Shown piece after piece: positions 7,218-15,919 of a stretch of 33,418 bases of DNA. This DNA comes from Oligoflexia bacterium (GTDB lineage Bacteria > Bdellovibrionota > Bacteriovoracia > Bacteriovoracales > Bacteriovoracaceae): assembly GCA_015232355.1 (NCBI GenBank), contig JADFZW010000016.1, forward strand, positions 1 through 33,418. Direction: 5' to 3'. Every line of letters begins with the position of its first letter. Position 1 is the first letter of the stretch. A program made the translations under genes and the position numbers. Under the pieces are notes generated by a model. It made no database searches, was not told the origin of the DNA, and was given only the letters and a program-made list of their open reading frames with translations.

Positions 7218-8291
7218 AAGTCCAATCTCTCTTTGTGATAATTTCAAAGTTAAAATAAATTCATTACTCCAACGACGGGCCAATTTTGAGCGCATAGAAG
7301 TGGGTACTCTATCTTTATAGATTATTCTATCTAACCAATTAGGAGAGAAAATAATTACTTTACTTTTCTTCTTTAAGATATTTTTAATCTCTCTTTTGCT
7401 CTTATAAAAGTAAATTTTATCCACATTTATTTTACTTATAAATTCTTCACTAAAAAGTGAACGATCGCCAACTATATGTATTTCATCTTTTTTAGGAAAG
7501 ATCCACTGATCACCTAAACGCAAAATTCTCTCCTTCATTATTTTTGGATGTAATCCACAAAAGGGTAGCGTCTCTGTTTGCTTATCCAATTTTTTTTCTC
7601 TACGTTTATACTTAGATAGTTTTCCATCGCTATGATAGAGCTTTAAAATATCTGCTTTCTTTTGAAGATAGGAATCCTTTTCTCTTACATGGCCATAATG
7701 AAAAATGTGAGCATCACTATTAAAGATCTTTTGAGCAAAACGAAAGCTCTGAGCATCTCCCCAACTTTCGATGGCAGTATTCAAGCGGATCGCACGAATC
7801 TCTGATGGGTACCATTTTTTGTTAATTGCTATATTGTGATGATCTGGCCAAAAATGAAGATAGCGAAATCTGACAGCATCATAACCATTATGATTTGCTT
7901 GCTCAATATCTTTTATTATTTGCATGTACTCATCTTGATGTATTACTTCATCTGCCTGAAGATAGAATCCCCAGCAATCATTAATTGAACCGCATTTTTT
8001 TAAGTCACTACGAAGAAAGTTTAGTGCAAGATTAGTCTCTCTTGAAAGTATAAGCCCACCACTTCTAAGTTCAGGATCCCAAATGGTATACTTGATTTTT
8101 AAAAAGTCCTCACCTTTGACTGATGAAAGTTCATTTCTTAATTCCTTTAAAGCTTCTTCCGTAGTATCTTCACTATCTCCTAAAGCTATGTAAATTTTTT
8201 CGGTAATCGCTGCCATCGAGAAAATGCTTTCTCTGAAAGAATAATCATATTTGATTCCATTTTTTAATAGAGTAAAACCGTACAATTTCAT
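7209..8291 (-). CDS. Family 2-like glycosyltransferase
   Basis: This 360-residue protein has no signal peptide. The N-terminus (LYGFTLLKNGIKYDYSFRES, then KIYIALGDSEDTTEE near residue 35) has the nucleotide-sugar-binding pattern of a group of GT2 (GT-A fold) enzymes. Near residue 105 comes WGFYLQADEVIHQDEY, where the ADE segment corresponds to the metal-binding acidic motif. RFRYLHFWPDH and the ESWGDAQSFRF segment also recur in this group. Such enzymes usually transfer sugars to surface polysaccharide, LPS or protein. The acceptor cannot be read from the sequence. No polysaccharide cluster surrounds it; the neighbours are unknown proteins and lepA. It is followed convergently by the Cys-rich gene after 28 bp. 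Confidence 0.8.
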   Translation of the reverse strand: MKLYGFTLLKNGIKYDYSFRESIFSMAAITEKIYIALGDSEDTTEEALKELRNELSSVKGEDFLKIKYTIWDPELRSGGLILSRETNLALNFLRSDLKKCGSINDCWGFYLQADEVIHQDEYMQIIKDIEQANHNGYDAVRFRYLHFWPDHHNIAINKKWYPSEIRAIRLNTAIESWGDAQSFRFAQKIFNSDAHIFHYGHVREKDSYLQKKADILKLYHSDGKLSKYKRREKKLDKQTETLPFCGLHPKIMKERILRLGDQWIFPKKDEIHIVGDRSLFSEEFISKINVDKIYFYKSKREIKNILKKKSKVIIFSPNWLDRIIYKDRVPTSMRSKLARRWSNEFILTLKLSQREIGLKD

Positions 8292-8337
8292 TTGTTAATC
8301 TTTTGTATTATTTGTCTATATTATCTATATTATTTAT

Positions 8338-8982
8338 TTAAGCAGTTGGACTGACAGAGTTGTTGAAAATAAATATTTTTTTTGCTTCTATATGCCGACC
8401 ATAATGAATCCACTTTGTCTTTAAGGATTCTACTCCTAAAAGAAAGTAATACTCATCTTGTGTGCTCTTTAGTTTTCTAATTTTCTTTGCTTCCTTACTA
8501 CATGCTGTTTTGGTATCGGCAGGAAGAATACAAATACCTTTCAATAGATAGTTTTTCTCCTTATAGGTAATTATTCTACCAATAAAAAGATCCTTCTCCA
8601 CAAGTCCAACACTAGTCTCATTAATAATAATATTTTTATCGTGAAGGATGTCCTTTAGTACTGTCTGTTTTTTTAAGTTAGTCTTTTTAAATTCCATTAG
8701 TGAATAGTTGAGAGAAGCAAAGGCGAGAATAATATCTTCGCTTAAATCATTTTTTGCTAAATATTCTTGGATTACAGTAATACCATTTTTTTGAGGCGAA
8801 TAGTGGAAGAGGAACCAATCATTAAATGAGTTCATCCTTGGCTCATACTCATCACTCTCCTCATGTACAATTCCTGTAAGAGCGAAATATTCATTTTTGG
8901 CCATCAACAAAGTATTGTACAACAATCCTTCCGAGTATTCTTTGATGGCCACATGAAGATGATTTTTAATCAGTTCAAACAT
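8338..8982 (-). CDS. Conserved-looking hypothetical protein, 214 residues
   Basis: Not recognised. It appears soluble, with no signal peptide or membrane segment. The N-terminal half is helical (residues 1-60) and contains NDWFLFHYSP near residue 52, then GITVIQEYL. The C-terminal half is strand-rich and Lys-rich, with a repeated hydrophobic/basic pattern (GRIITYKEKNYLLKGICILP). The WFLFHYSP...G.TVIQEYL pattern recalls the uncharacterised segment in some SEC-C-associated proteins, but no SEC-C Cys/His motif is present. It lies 46 bp before the glycosyltransferase on the same strand and 80 bp downstream of lepA, so it may be a distal member of the leftward lepA transcript. Confidence 0.65.
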   Translation of the reverse strand: MFELIKNHLHVAIKEYSEGLLYNTLLMAKNEYFALTGIVHEESDEYEPRMNSFNDWFLFHYSPQKNGITVIQEYLAKNDLSEDIILAFASLNYSLMEFKKTNLKKQTVLKDILHDKNIIINETSVGLVEKDLFIGRIITYKEKNYLLKGICILPADTKTACSKEAKKIRKLKSTQDEYYFLLGVESLKTKWIHYGRHIEAKKIFIFNNSVSPTA

Positions 8983-9062
8983 ATATTCTTAGGCCTTTTT
9001 GTTAGTGTTAGTGTTTGATAAAAATGCCTCATCTCCAACTATAGAATAAAAAAAAACAAAAA

Positions 9063-10874
9063 TTAATCATTTTCATCACTATCTGTGCTTAAAACTGCTA
9101 AAAATGCCTCTTGAGGAACCTCTACATTACCAACCATTTTCATACGCTTTTTACCAGCTTTCTGTTTTTCTAATAATTTTCTCTTGCGCGAAATATCACC
9201 ACCATAGCATTTTGCTAGTACATTTTTTCTTAATGCTTTCACGGTTTCTCTAGCAACAACTTTAGAACCAATCGCTGCTTGAACAGCAATATCAAACTGC
9301 TGTCTGCTTATGGCCCTTCTCAATTTTTGTACTAATTCACGTCCCTTATATGGCGCACTCGAGCGGTGACAGATTATTGAGAGAGCATCAACGGGATCAC
9401 CATTTAATAAAACATCTAATTTCACAAGGTCGGATATCCTATACTCTTTAAATTCATAATCCATACTGGCGTATCCCCGACTAATACTCTTTAGTTTATC
9501 ATAAAAGTCAAATACCATTTCTACCAGAGGTAATTCGTACACTAATTGCACTCGATCTGTAGTAATATATTTAAGTTCGATTTGTTGTCCTCTGCGATCC
9601 TCGCAAAGTTTTATAATATTTCCCACAAACTCATTTGGTGTATGAATAGAAATTTCTACGATTGGTTCACGAACATGTTCAATAAATGATGGATTAGGCA
9701 TGAGTGATGGATTATCAATGGTAGTAAGTTTACCATCACTTAACAAAATTTCATATTTACAAGAGGGGGCGGTGGAAATTAAATTCATTTCAAATTCACG
9801 CTCTAAGCGCTCTTGAACAATATTCATATGAAGTAAACCTAAAAATCCACAACGAAAACCATGTCCGATTGCTTGTGATGTCTCTGGTTCATAGGTAAAT
9901 GAAGAATCATTTAATGCTAATTTTTGAAGTGAATCGCGAAGATTATCGTACTCAGTATTTTCTACAGGGAATACTCCACAAAAAACCATTGGCTTCATCT
10001 CTTTAAAGCCAGGAAGAAAAGGTGTTTCAGGTTTAGATGCTGAGACAATTGTATCACCAATACTTACATCTCTAACATTTTTTATTCCACAAATTACCAT
10101 TCCCACTTCACCTGCACTCAAAGAATTTACATCAGCAAAGAATGGAGTATTTACTCCCAAACGTAATACTTCATAAATCATATTGGAATATTTTAGATGA
10201 ATTTTATCTTTTAATTTAATTTGTCCTTCGAAAACTCTGACGATAACAATAACTCCCTGATAGGGGTCAAACCATGAATCAAAGATCAATGCTTGCAGTG
10301 GATTTTCAGTGTCTCCTGCTGGTGGTGGAATTCTTTTTACTACATCTTCTAATAATTCACTAATTCCCTCTCCTGATTTAGCAGAAACTAGATTTGCTTC
10401 ACTGGCATCAATACCTATAATTTCTTCTATCTGTTGTTTGGCCCGTTCAATATCTGCATGAGGTAAATCGATCTTGTTAATCACGGGAATAATTTCTAAG
10501 TTGTGATCGATGGCCATATAAACGTTGGCCAGCGTTTGTGCTTCCACACCCTGAGAAGCATCTACTACTAACAGAGCACCATCACAAGAAGCTAGCGATC
10601 TGCTCACCTCATAGGAGAAATCCACATGTCCTGGAGTATCGATTAAATTTAAACAATACTCTTTACCATTTTTAGCTTTGTATTTAAGACGAACAGTTTG
10701 CGCCTTAATAGTTATACCACGTTCTTTCTCCAAATCCATGTTATCTAGAAACTGATCACACATCTCTCTTTTTGAAAGTGTGGCCGTCGATTCAATTAAA
10801 CGATCAGCGAGAGTGGATTTGCCGTGATCAATGTGAGCAATGATCGAAAAATTTCTTACGTTTTCTAATTTCAT
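9063..10874 (-). CDS. lepA: Elongation factor 4 (LepA), ribosome-associated GTPase
   Basis: This 603-residue protein is the normal length for EF4. The GTP-binding motifs are intact: G1 AHIDHGKST (residues 13-21), G3 DTPGHVDF, G4 NKID and G5 SAK. EF-G-like domains follow, then the LepA-specific C-terminal domain with [20 protein letters not shown] near residue 565. EF4 acts on the ribosome, aiding back-translocation or initiation and biogenesis. It is the last clear gene of the leftward ktrB-ktrA-HAMP/PAS-lepA run; its start follows the HAMP-PAS stop by 38 bp of mostly TTTA repeat. The Shine-Dalgarno AAAGGT is formed partly from the end of that repeat, about 11 bases before the ATG. Confidence 0.97.
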   Translation of the reverse strand: MKLENVRNFSIIAHIDHGKSTLADRLIESTATLSKREMCDQFLDNMDLEKERGITIKAQTVRLKYKAKNGKEYCLNLIDTPGHVDFSYEVSRSLASCDGALLVVDASQGVEAQTLANVYMAIDHNLEIIPVINKIDLPHADIERAKQQIEEIIGIDASEANLVSAKSGEGISELLEDVVKRIPPPAGDTENPLQALIFDSWFDPYQGVIVIVRVFEGQIKLKDKIHLKYSNMIYEVLRLGVNTPFFADVNSLSAGEVGMVICGIKNVRDVSIGDTIVSASKPETPFLPGFKEMKPMVFCGVFPVENTEYDNLRDSLQKLALNDSSFTYEPETSQAIGHGFRCGFLGLLHMNIVQERLEREFEMNLISTAPSCKYEILLSDGKLTTIDNPSLMPNPSFIEHVREPIVEISIHTPNEFVGNIIKLCEDRRGQQIELKYITTDRVQLVYELPLVEMVFDFYDKLKSISRGYASMDYEFKEYRISDLVKLDVLLNGDPVDALSIICHRSSAPYKGRELVQKLRRAISRQQFDIAVQAAIGSKVVARETVKALRKNVLAKCYGGDISRKRKLLEKQKAGKKRMKMVGNVEVPQEAFLAVLSTDSDEND

Positions 10875-10887
10875 AGATTTGGTGACC

Positions 10888-10914
10888 TTTATTTATTTAT
10901 TTATTTATTTATTT
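10888..10914. repeat. TTTA tetranucleotide microsatellite
   Basis: About 6.5 copies of TTTA fill the junction between the HAMP-PAS gene and lepA. The array touches the lepA Shine-Dalgarno sequence on one side and the stop of the upstream gene (10913-10915) on the other. Changes in copy number would alter the spacing between the two coding regions. Confidence 0.95.
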
Positions 10915-12196
10915 AAATAAACAATTCTTCAGAAAGAATCATTAAGTAATAATCAAGAGAGCTCTCTTTACCTCTAATTGGAATCACGTTGGCATAACCT
11001 CGAAAGATTTCTTGCAATGAATTTCTCTCTCCATTAGAATCCATGGCCGAGGATGAAGCAGAAGCAGAAGAGACTGAAGCGACCGCAGCAGCAGTTAGTT
11101 CATCTCCGTCTAATAAACCATGCTCATTACGACTAATAAAAATCTCTTCATTTTCAATCTTCGAACGTCTCTTAATTGCCAACTCATAAACATGAATAAT
11201 CGGTTCAGGTATTAAGGTATCTCGAATATTTTTATTTAAAATATCATCTGATTGCAACTGTAGCAGGGAGTAGAGATTGTTATTCATATAAATCAACTCT
11301 CCCATAGCATTTGCCACCAAGATATGTTTTTTAACTGTGTTTGCCAATGCATCGAACTTACGGCCCTCAACTAAAATTCTATCCGCTCGCAATTCTTCAT
11401 ATTTTTTCAAACTAGCGATCATCTTATTTATCTCTTGAGATATCTCTCCAATCTCATCATCTCTATCATAATAAATAGAGACATCAAAGTTGCAATTTTG
11501 TAATTCTCGAATGGCATCATTGATCTTTTTAAAAGGAAGCGCAATAGTTCCCGGAATAACCAATGCCAACAACATGGCGCCAATAAAAGTTATTATCAGA
11601 GTATACATCATATTTCGTTTGGTCTTTTTTATTATGGTCTTAATCTTTTTATCACGATCTGCACTCTGAAAGTATTGAATATCTTGAAATTCGGTAAATG
11701 CCTCTAAAATTTTATCTGCTAAATCTCCCGTAGAATTTATATTAGCAATATCTTTTTGGTTGATGGAGTTAAGAGAATTTCCAAAACCATTTGCACCTCC
11801 ATTGGTAGAATTAATTTGTTTATTTTTCAAAAGCAGTAGAAGTGAATCAACATATCCAAGCATTTTAGCAATAACCTGCTTAGTTTCCACTCCTTGATAT
11901 AGAGTATCCAATGTCTGTAGTTGTGAAGTAAATCCTTCACAAAGTCCCATAAGTTTTTCAATTGAATCATTAGGACCTTTGCTAGTAATAAGTCGCCTCT
12001 GATATTTTAAGATAGATACCGCAGACATTCTAATCTCATCAGTCAATAAAGTAACTCTGTTTGATTCCGAAGTGATCTTTTCTATATTGCGATTGAGAGA
12101 ATCTAGAAAATGAAAAACAATCAATCCCAATGTAAGTACCACTACATTGGCCAAAATAAAACTGGTGGCCACTCTGGTTTTTAATGAGAGATTCAA
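10913..12196 (-). CDS. Membrane HAMP-PAS sensor protein lacking an output domain
   Basis: This is a 427-residue protein. TM1 lies at about residues 10-32. A helical periplasmic region follows at 33-195, resembling four-helix sensory domains. TM2 is at about 196-217, and a HAMP domain at about 218-272 contains PFKKIND and the DEIGEISQEIN segment. A PAS-like domain begins near residue 285 (HILVANAMGELIYMNN). A low-complexity Ala/Ser stretch (about 365-388) interrupts its C-terminal part, which then ends at LSEELFI. No histidine kinase, methyl-accepting, GGDEF or EAL domain follows. It lies 52 bp after ktrA and 38 bp before lepA. It could sense turgor, ions or redox state and act through protein contacts, perhaps on the K+ transporter (inference from position only). 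Confidence 0.75.
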   Translation of the reverse strand: MNLSLKTRVATSFILANVVVLTLGLIVFHFLDSLNRNIEKITSESNRVTLLTDEIRMSAVSILKYQRRLITSKGPNDSIEKLMGLCEGFTSQLQTLDTLYQGVETKQVIAKMLGYVDSLLLLLKNKQINSTNGGANGFGNSLNSINQKDIANINSTGDLADKILEAFTEFQDIQYFQSADRDKKIKTIIKKTKRNMMYTLIITFIGAMLLALVIPGTIALPFKKINDAIRELQNCNFDVSIYYDRDDEIGEISQEINKMIASLKKYEELRADRILVEGRKFDALANTVKKHILVANAMGELIYMNNNLYSLLQLQSDDILNKNIRDTLIPEPIIHVYELAIKRRSKIENEEIFISRNEHGLLDGDELTAAAVASVSSASASSSAMDSNGERNSLQEIFRGYANVIPIRGKESSLDYYLMILSEELFI

Positions 12197-12248
12197 AGTT
12201 ACATCTCCTTATTTTTTATTTTTAAATTTTTTTAATTGTAATTTTTAA

Positions 12249-12944
12249 TTATGCCTCTACTAAATCTTCAAACAAGCGATTCAAATTTATCTCACTTCCA
12301 ACGATTACCACAATATCATCGCCATCAATTATATCCATAGGTAATGGATTATCATTCACCTTTACTTTATGAGATGCTTTTCCCTCTTCGGTTATATACG
12401 GTATTCGCTTTAGTATTGCTACAATACTAAGTGAGTAATCTTGTTTAATTTGTGTTTCTGCTATTGTCTTATTAGCGTACTTATTTCCCAATTTAAGCTC
12501 TACCAGTGAATATCCAGCGGCAAAGTTATAACGTTGTAATACATGGGGCGCTACTATCTTTGAAGCAATTATCTCTCCCATCTCCTCTTCAACTTTTACA
12601 ATTTCACTGGCACCAATCTCTTGCAAAACATGTTCATGCAGAAGGTTTGTGGCCCTAGCAATAACTCTTCCCACGCCCAATTTTCTAAGCATGGCCACTG
12701 CTAAAATACTCATCTCAATATTATCACCTATGGCCACGACTGCTACATCTACATCTGAAATATTAACTGATCTAAGTGCACGCTCATCAGTTACATCTAA
12801 ACAAACAGCGTGTGTAACTCTATCTTTAATTTTTCCAACCAACTCATATTTACTATCGATGGCCACCACTTCCGCACCCTTCTCATAGAGACGAGTGGCC
12901 GTCTTCGCTCCAAAGGTACCTAGTCCAATAACCGCAACAATCAT
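12249..12944 (-). CDS. ktrA: K+ transport regulator KtrA/TrkA (RCK protein)
   Basis: This 231-residue cytosolic protein is the gating subunit of a Ktr/Trk K+ transporter. The RCK-N Rossmann motif GLGTFG is at residues 7-12, and the acidic residue ending the second strand is in VAIDSK (D30). An RCK-C (TrkA-C) domain follows from about residue 140 (GYSLVELKLGNKYANKTIAE to the C-terminus). A single RCK unit of this length is typical of KtrA; E. coli TrkA has two. The Shine-Dalgarno TAGGAGAT lies 6-9 bases before the ATG, directly after a 7-bp tandem repeat. The transporter gene lies 66 bp upstream on the same strand, so the two are surely co-expressed. Confidence 0.93.
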   Translation of the reverse strand: MIVAVIGLGTFGAKTATRLYEKGAEVVAIDSKYELVGKIKDRVTHAVCLDVTDERALRSVNISDVDVAVVAIGDNIEMSILAVAMLRKLGVGRVIARATNLLHEHVLQEIGASEIVKVEEEMGEIIASKIVAPHVLQRYNFAAGYSLVELKLGNKYANKTIAETQIKQDYSLSIVAILKRIPYITEEGKASHKVKVNDNPLPMDIIDGDDIVVIVGSEINLNRLFEDLVEA

Positions 12945-12960
12945 ATTAATATCTCCTATC

Positions 12961-12994
12961 TATTTTCTATTTTCTATTTTCTATTTTCTATTTT
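12961..12994. repeat. 7-bp tandem repeat (TATTTTC) x 4.9 upstream of ktrA
   Basis: Four full copies and six further bases of TATTTTC fill most of the gap between ktrB/trkH and ktrA. On the coding strand this GAAAATA array ends a few bases before the ktrA Shine-Dalgarno sequence, the same arrangement as at the F-box-like gene. Confidence 0.95.
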
Positions 12995-13010
12995 GGTCTA
13001 ATTAATTTAA

Positions 13011-14729
13011 TTAACCTATCATAATACGACCCTCAGGATACTCCACCTTTCCACTAAATTTTGTTTGGTTACCAATTGCCAACGCTAAAGTTAATGGTCC
13101 AACTCGACCAACAAACATAAGAAGAGTTATAGTCAATTTACCTGCAACACTTAAATATGGGGTAATTCCTAAACTCAAACCAACTGTTCCGAAAGCACTT
13201 AAAACTTCAAAATAGATACTTAAGAAACTTTGTTTTCCATCAGTTTTTAAAATCATAAAAATAAAAAATCCTACAAGCATTGCTGACAAAATGGTAATGG
13301 CAGTTGATTTCACCACAACATATTGAGGAATAGTTCTGTTAAATATTTCAACTCTCTCTCCACCTCGAAGCATAGATTTAATAGAGAAAATAAGAGTAGC
13401 AAAAGTAGAAGTCTTAATTCCTCCTGCTGTTGAACCAGGACTACCACCAATAAACATTAAAATCCCCATTAAATAGATCGTATGATTGTGTAAATTATTT
13501 AGGGCAATTGTATTAAAACCCGCAGTTCTTGTAGTAACTGACTGAAAAAATGCAATTTGAAATTTTTCCCATAGTGTATAGTTGTCTAGAGCATTCAAGA
13601 ATTCACCAAAAAAGATAATCATTGTTCCAGCAGCAATCAAAAGTAAAGAAGTAACAATCACTACTCTTGAATGTACTGTCATATGATTAAACTTTCTCCG
13701 CCTAGCAACTGCATCTCTAACTTCCTTCATTACTACAAAACCAATTCCCCCTAAGATAATTAATATCGCCACTGTAATATTAATGATTGGTTTGGTTGCA
13801 TAGTTTTCCAAATTGTTGTCGTAAAGAGAGAGACCCGAATTACAAAAGGCCATGATAGAGTGAAAAATTCCACTGTATAGGGCAGCTCCAAAATCAAGCC
13901 CCTCAATTATAAAGCCGATAGTTAAAATTATTGCTCCCCAAAGTTCGATAAAAAAAGTATAGCGAACAATATCTGTGATGATACTTATAATCTCGTTGAT
14001 GTTAGTAGCATCTAAAATATCTTGTAAAACTATTCTCTCTTTTACTTGAATGGATCTTCCCATCAGTATGGCCATCGATGCGTACAAGATCATAATTCCT
14101 AAACCACCAATTTGAGAGAGCATCAATAAAACCAACTGACCAAAGAGAGAGAGTTGATTACCAACTGAAATAGTTGCTAGCCCAGTCACACATGAAGCAG
14201 ATACTGACATAAATAAAGCATCCACCCATCCTAAAGGTTTAATAGTGGCCGATGATATAGGAAGCATCAACAAAATCGTTCCAATGGCAATTAATACCAC
14301 AAAGGTTAAGATTATTATTTGTGCTGGTTGAAGAGTGAATAACTTTAAGATTGTTGTTCCTTCAAACTTAATCTTATCTATATCATCTTCGTATATTGAC
14401 AATATCGAGGAAACCAAATGAATTGCTGAAAGCCAAAAGCAAAATTCAATATCACCAAAAGTAATTAATGTGGCCACAAAGATTATTATGGAAAAGATAT
14501 GTCTTCGTAAAAATACATTAAAAGACTTTAATCTATATAGGTGAATCAATATAACTGCTAATAAAACAAATGGAACAATTTTTGTTCCTAAATTGAGATA
14601 GAATTCAACGTTGGCAGGACTCCAGTTTTGCGCTAATCTTGTATACCTGTTCAAGGTAAAAATAAGAACAAAACTTCCGTTTAAAAAAAACTCTAATATG
14701 AATGGTATTTTACTCAATAATACTGACAT
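13011..14729 (-). CDS. ktrB: K+ uptake channel subunit KtrB/TrkH
   Basis: This 572-residue membrane protein has about ten to twelve hydrophobic segments. All four pore-loop selectivity motifs of the TrkH/KtrB/HKT superfamily are visible: CVTGL near residue 182, CNSGLS near 293, TRTAGFNT near 400 and FGTVGLS near 512, each with its filter Gly. PGSTAGGIKTST near 430 is the conserved intramembrane-loop block. It is about 100 residues longer than typical KtrB because of two to three extra N-terminal membrane segments before residue 110. It works with KtrA, encoded directly downstream. The start at 14729 has no Shine-Dalgarno; a good -10 hexamer sits 8 bases upstream, so the message may be leaderless. 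Confidence 0.93.
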   Translation of the reverse strand: MSVLLSKIPFILEFFLNGSFVLIFTLNRYTRLAQNWSPANVEFYLNLGTKIVPFVLLAVILIHLYRLKSFNVFLRRHIFSIIIFVATLITFGDIEFCFWLSAIHLVSSILSIYEDDIDKIKFEGTTILKLFTLQPAQIIILTFVVLIAIGTILLMLPISSATIKPLGWVDALFMSVSASCVTGLATISVGNQLSLFGQLVLLMLSQIGGLGIMILYASMAILMGRSIQVKERIVLQDILDATNINEIISIITDIVRYTFFIELWGAIILTIGFIIEGLDFGAALYSGIFHSIMAFCNSGLSLYDNNLENYATKPIINITVAILIILGGIGFVVMKEVRDAVARRRKFNHMTVHSRVVIVTSLLLIAAGTMIIFFGEFLNALDNYTLWEKFQIAFFQSVTTRTAGFNTIALNNLHNHTIYLMGILMFIGGSPGSTAGGIKTSTFATLIFSIKSMLRGGERVEIFNRTIPQYVVVKSTAITILSAMLVGFFIFMILKTDGKQSFLSIYFEVLSAFGTVGLSLGITPYLSVAGKLTITLLMFVGRVGPLTLALAIGNQTKFSGKVEYPEGRIMIG

Positions 14730-14737
14730 ACTTATAA

Positions 14738-14767
14738 ATTATACTGATTTATTATCAGCTGTGTTAC
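14738..14767 (-). promoter_or_regulatory. Candidate ktrB promoter with internal dyad; leaderless start
   Basis: Reading leftward, GTAACA (4 of 6 to TTGACA), an 18-base spacer and a perfect TATAAT are followed only 8 bases later by the ktrB ATG, so transcription would start at or beside the start codon. The spacer contains the dyad CTGAT-N5-ATCAG (14744-14758), well placed for a regulator. Confidence 0.4.
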
Positions 14768-14872
14768 CTTTTTTTACACTCATCGAACTTTAATACACTC
14801 ATCAATCGTTAAATTGCCTAAATATCATAGCATTTTAATATAATATGTTTTTGTAAATATGAAAGGAAATTT

Positions 14873-14882
14873 GTGGCATAAT
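14873..14882 (+). promoter_or_regulatory. Extended -10-like element for the TPR lipoprotein run
   Basis: TGTGGCATAAT ends 60 bases before the TTG start of the lipoprotein gene and reads as an extended -10 (TGG followed by CATAAT). No good -35 lies at the usual distance; TTGTAA is 20 bases upstream. Weak evidence. Confidence 0.28.
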
Positions 14883-14942
14883 CATAGTACACGTAATCAT
14901 TAATACAAAAATACAAAAATAAATAAAAAAAAGGAGGGGCCA

Positions 14943-15908
14943 TTGATTACTCAATTAATACTAAACCATCTTCTAAAACATCTCATGAATATAACAATTT
15001 TAGTAACTGCCTTTACTTTCATCTCCTGTTCTGGACTTAGCTTAGACGAAAAGAAAGCAGAAGAGAATAAGAAGGCAAACATCTACTATGCACAAGGAAC
15101 TCAAAATCTTGTTGAAAAAAATTATACAAAAGCACTTGAGTACCTTCGTAAATCTTATGAGATAAATCCAAACGACAGCAAAATTAATAATAATTTAGGA
15201 ATGGCATATTACTTTAAGGATCGACAAGAATTAGCAATAAAACACATAATGAAGGCAATCGATCTCGAATCAACAAATTCCGATGCCAGATGTAACTTAG
15301 CATCTATCTATGTAATCATGAAAAAATATGATTTAGCAGAAAAAGAGTATCAGATAGTTCGAAATGATTTGACGTATCCTCACCAATATCGAGTGCTATA
15401 CAATCTTGGTTTAATAAAAATGAAGAAAGGAATATTTGATGAAGCAAAAAATTACTTTGAAATGTCACTTAAAGAGAGAGAAGACTATTGCCCAGCACAT
15501 TTCGCTCTAGGGGACATGGCCTACAATTCAAATAATCTTAAGGAAGCATACAAAAATTTTCATAATTCCTCTAAGGGCACTTGCTATAACGAACCAGCAC
15601 CGCACTATTTTATGGGAATGATTCTTGTCCAATGGCAAAAGTATCATCCGGCCAAAGAAAAATTTAACGACATCGTGTCGCGTTTTCCTAAAAGCGAATA
15701 TGCTGAGTTAGCAAAAAGAGAGTTAAAGAATTTAAATTCTAGATTGTCCTTACAAAATTATAATGAGATTATCCCTTTAAAAAACAGAAGTGGCATTGAT
15801 ACTAACATCGATACTAACATCGATACGAATAATATTAAAGATACAAAAGATACAAACGATACAAACGACGATACTTCTTATAATAATTATAACGTTCAAA
15901 AATTTTAG
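14943..15908 (+). CDS. TPR-repeat lipoprotein (PilF-like)
   Basis: This is a 321-residue protein. I chose the TTG at 14943 because AAGGAGGGG ends 4 bases before it; the ATG at 14985 has no Shine-Dalgarno. The signal peptide ends in TFISC (Cys29), a lipobox, so it is probably lipid-anchored. About five TPR units follow at residues 45-270 (for example YTKALEYLRKSYEINPND and YDLAEKEYQ). The layout resembles PilF/PilW, the lipoprotein that helps assemble the type IV pilus secretin, but a generic TPR scaffold is equally possible. The tail is an Asp/Thr/Asn repeat (about 285-310). rodZ follows after 11 bp, so the two are probably one transcript. Confidence 0.8.
   Translation: MITQLILNHLLKHLMNITILVTAFTFISCSGLSLDEKKAEENKKANIYYAQGTQNLVEKNYTKALEYLRKSYEINPNDSKINNNLGMAYYFKDRQELAIKHIMKAIDLESTNSDARCNLASIYVIMKKYDLAEKEYQIVRNDLTYPHQYRVLYNLGLIKMKKGIFDEAKNYFEMSLKEREDYCPAHFALGDMAYNSNNLKEAYKNFHNSSKGTCYNEPAPHYFMGMILVQWQKYHPAKEKFNDIVSRFPKSEYAELAKRELKNLNSRLSLQNYNEIIPLKNRSGIDTNIDTNIDTNNIKDTKDTNDTNDDTSYNNYNVQKF
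15795..15873. repeat. In-frame repeats in the lipoprotein tail
   Basis: Three 12-bp units encoding I-D-T-N are followed by 9-bp units encoding K/N-D-T. Both lengths keep the frame. The tract replaces the expected end of the TPR protein with an acidic, flexible tail. Confidence 0.9.
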
Positions 15909-15919
15909 ATAGATTATTT

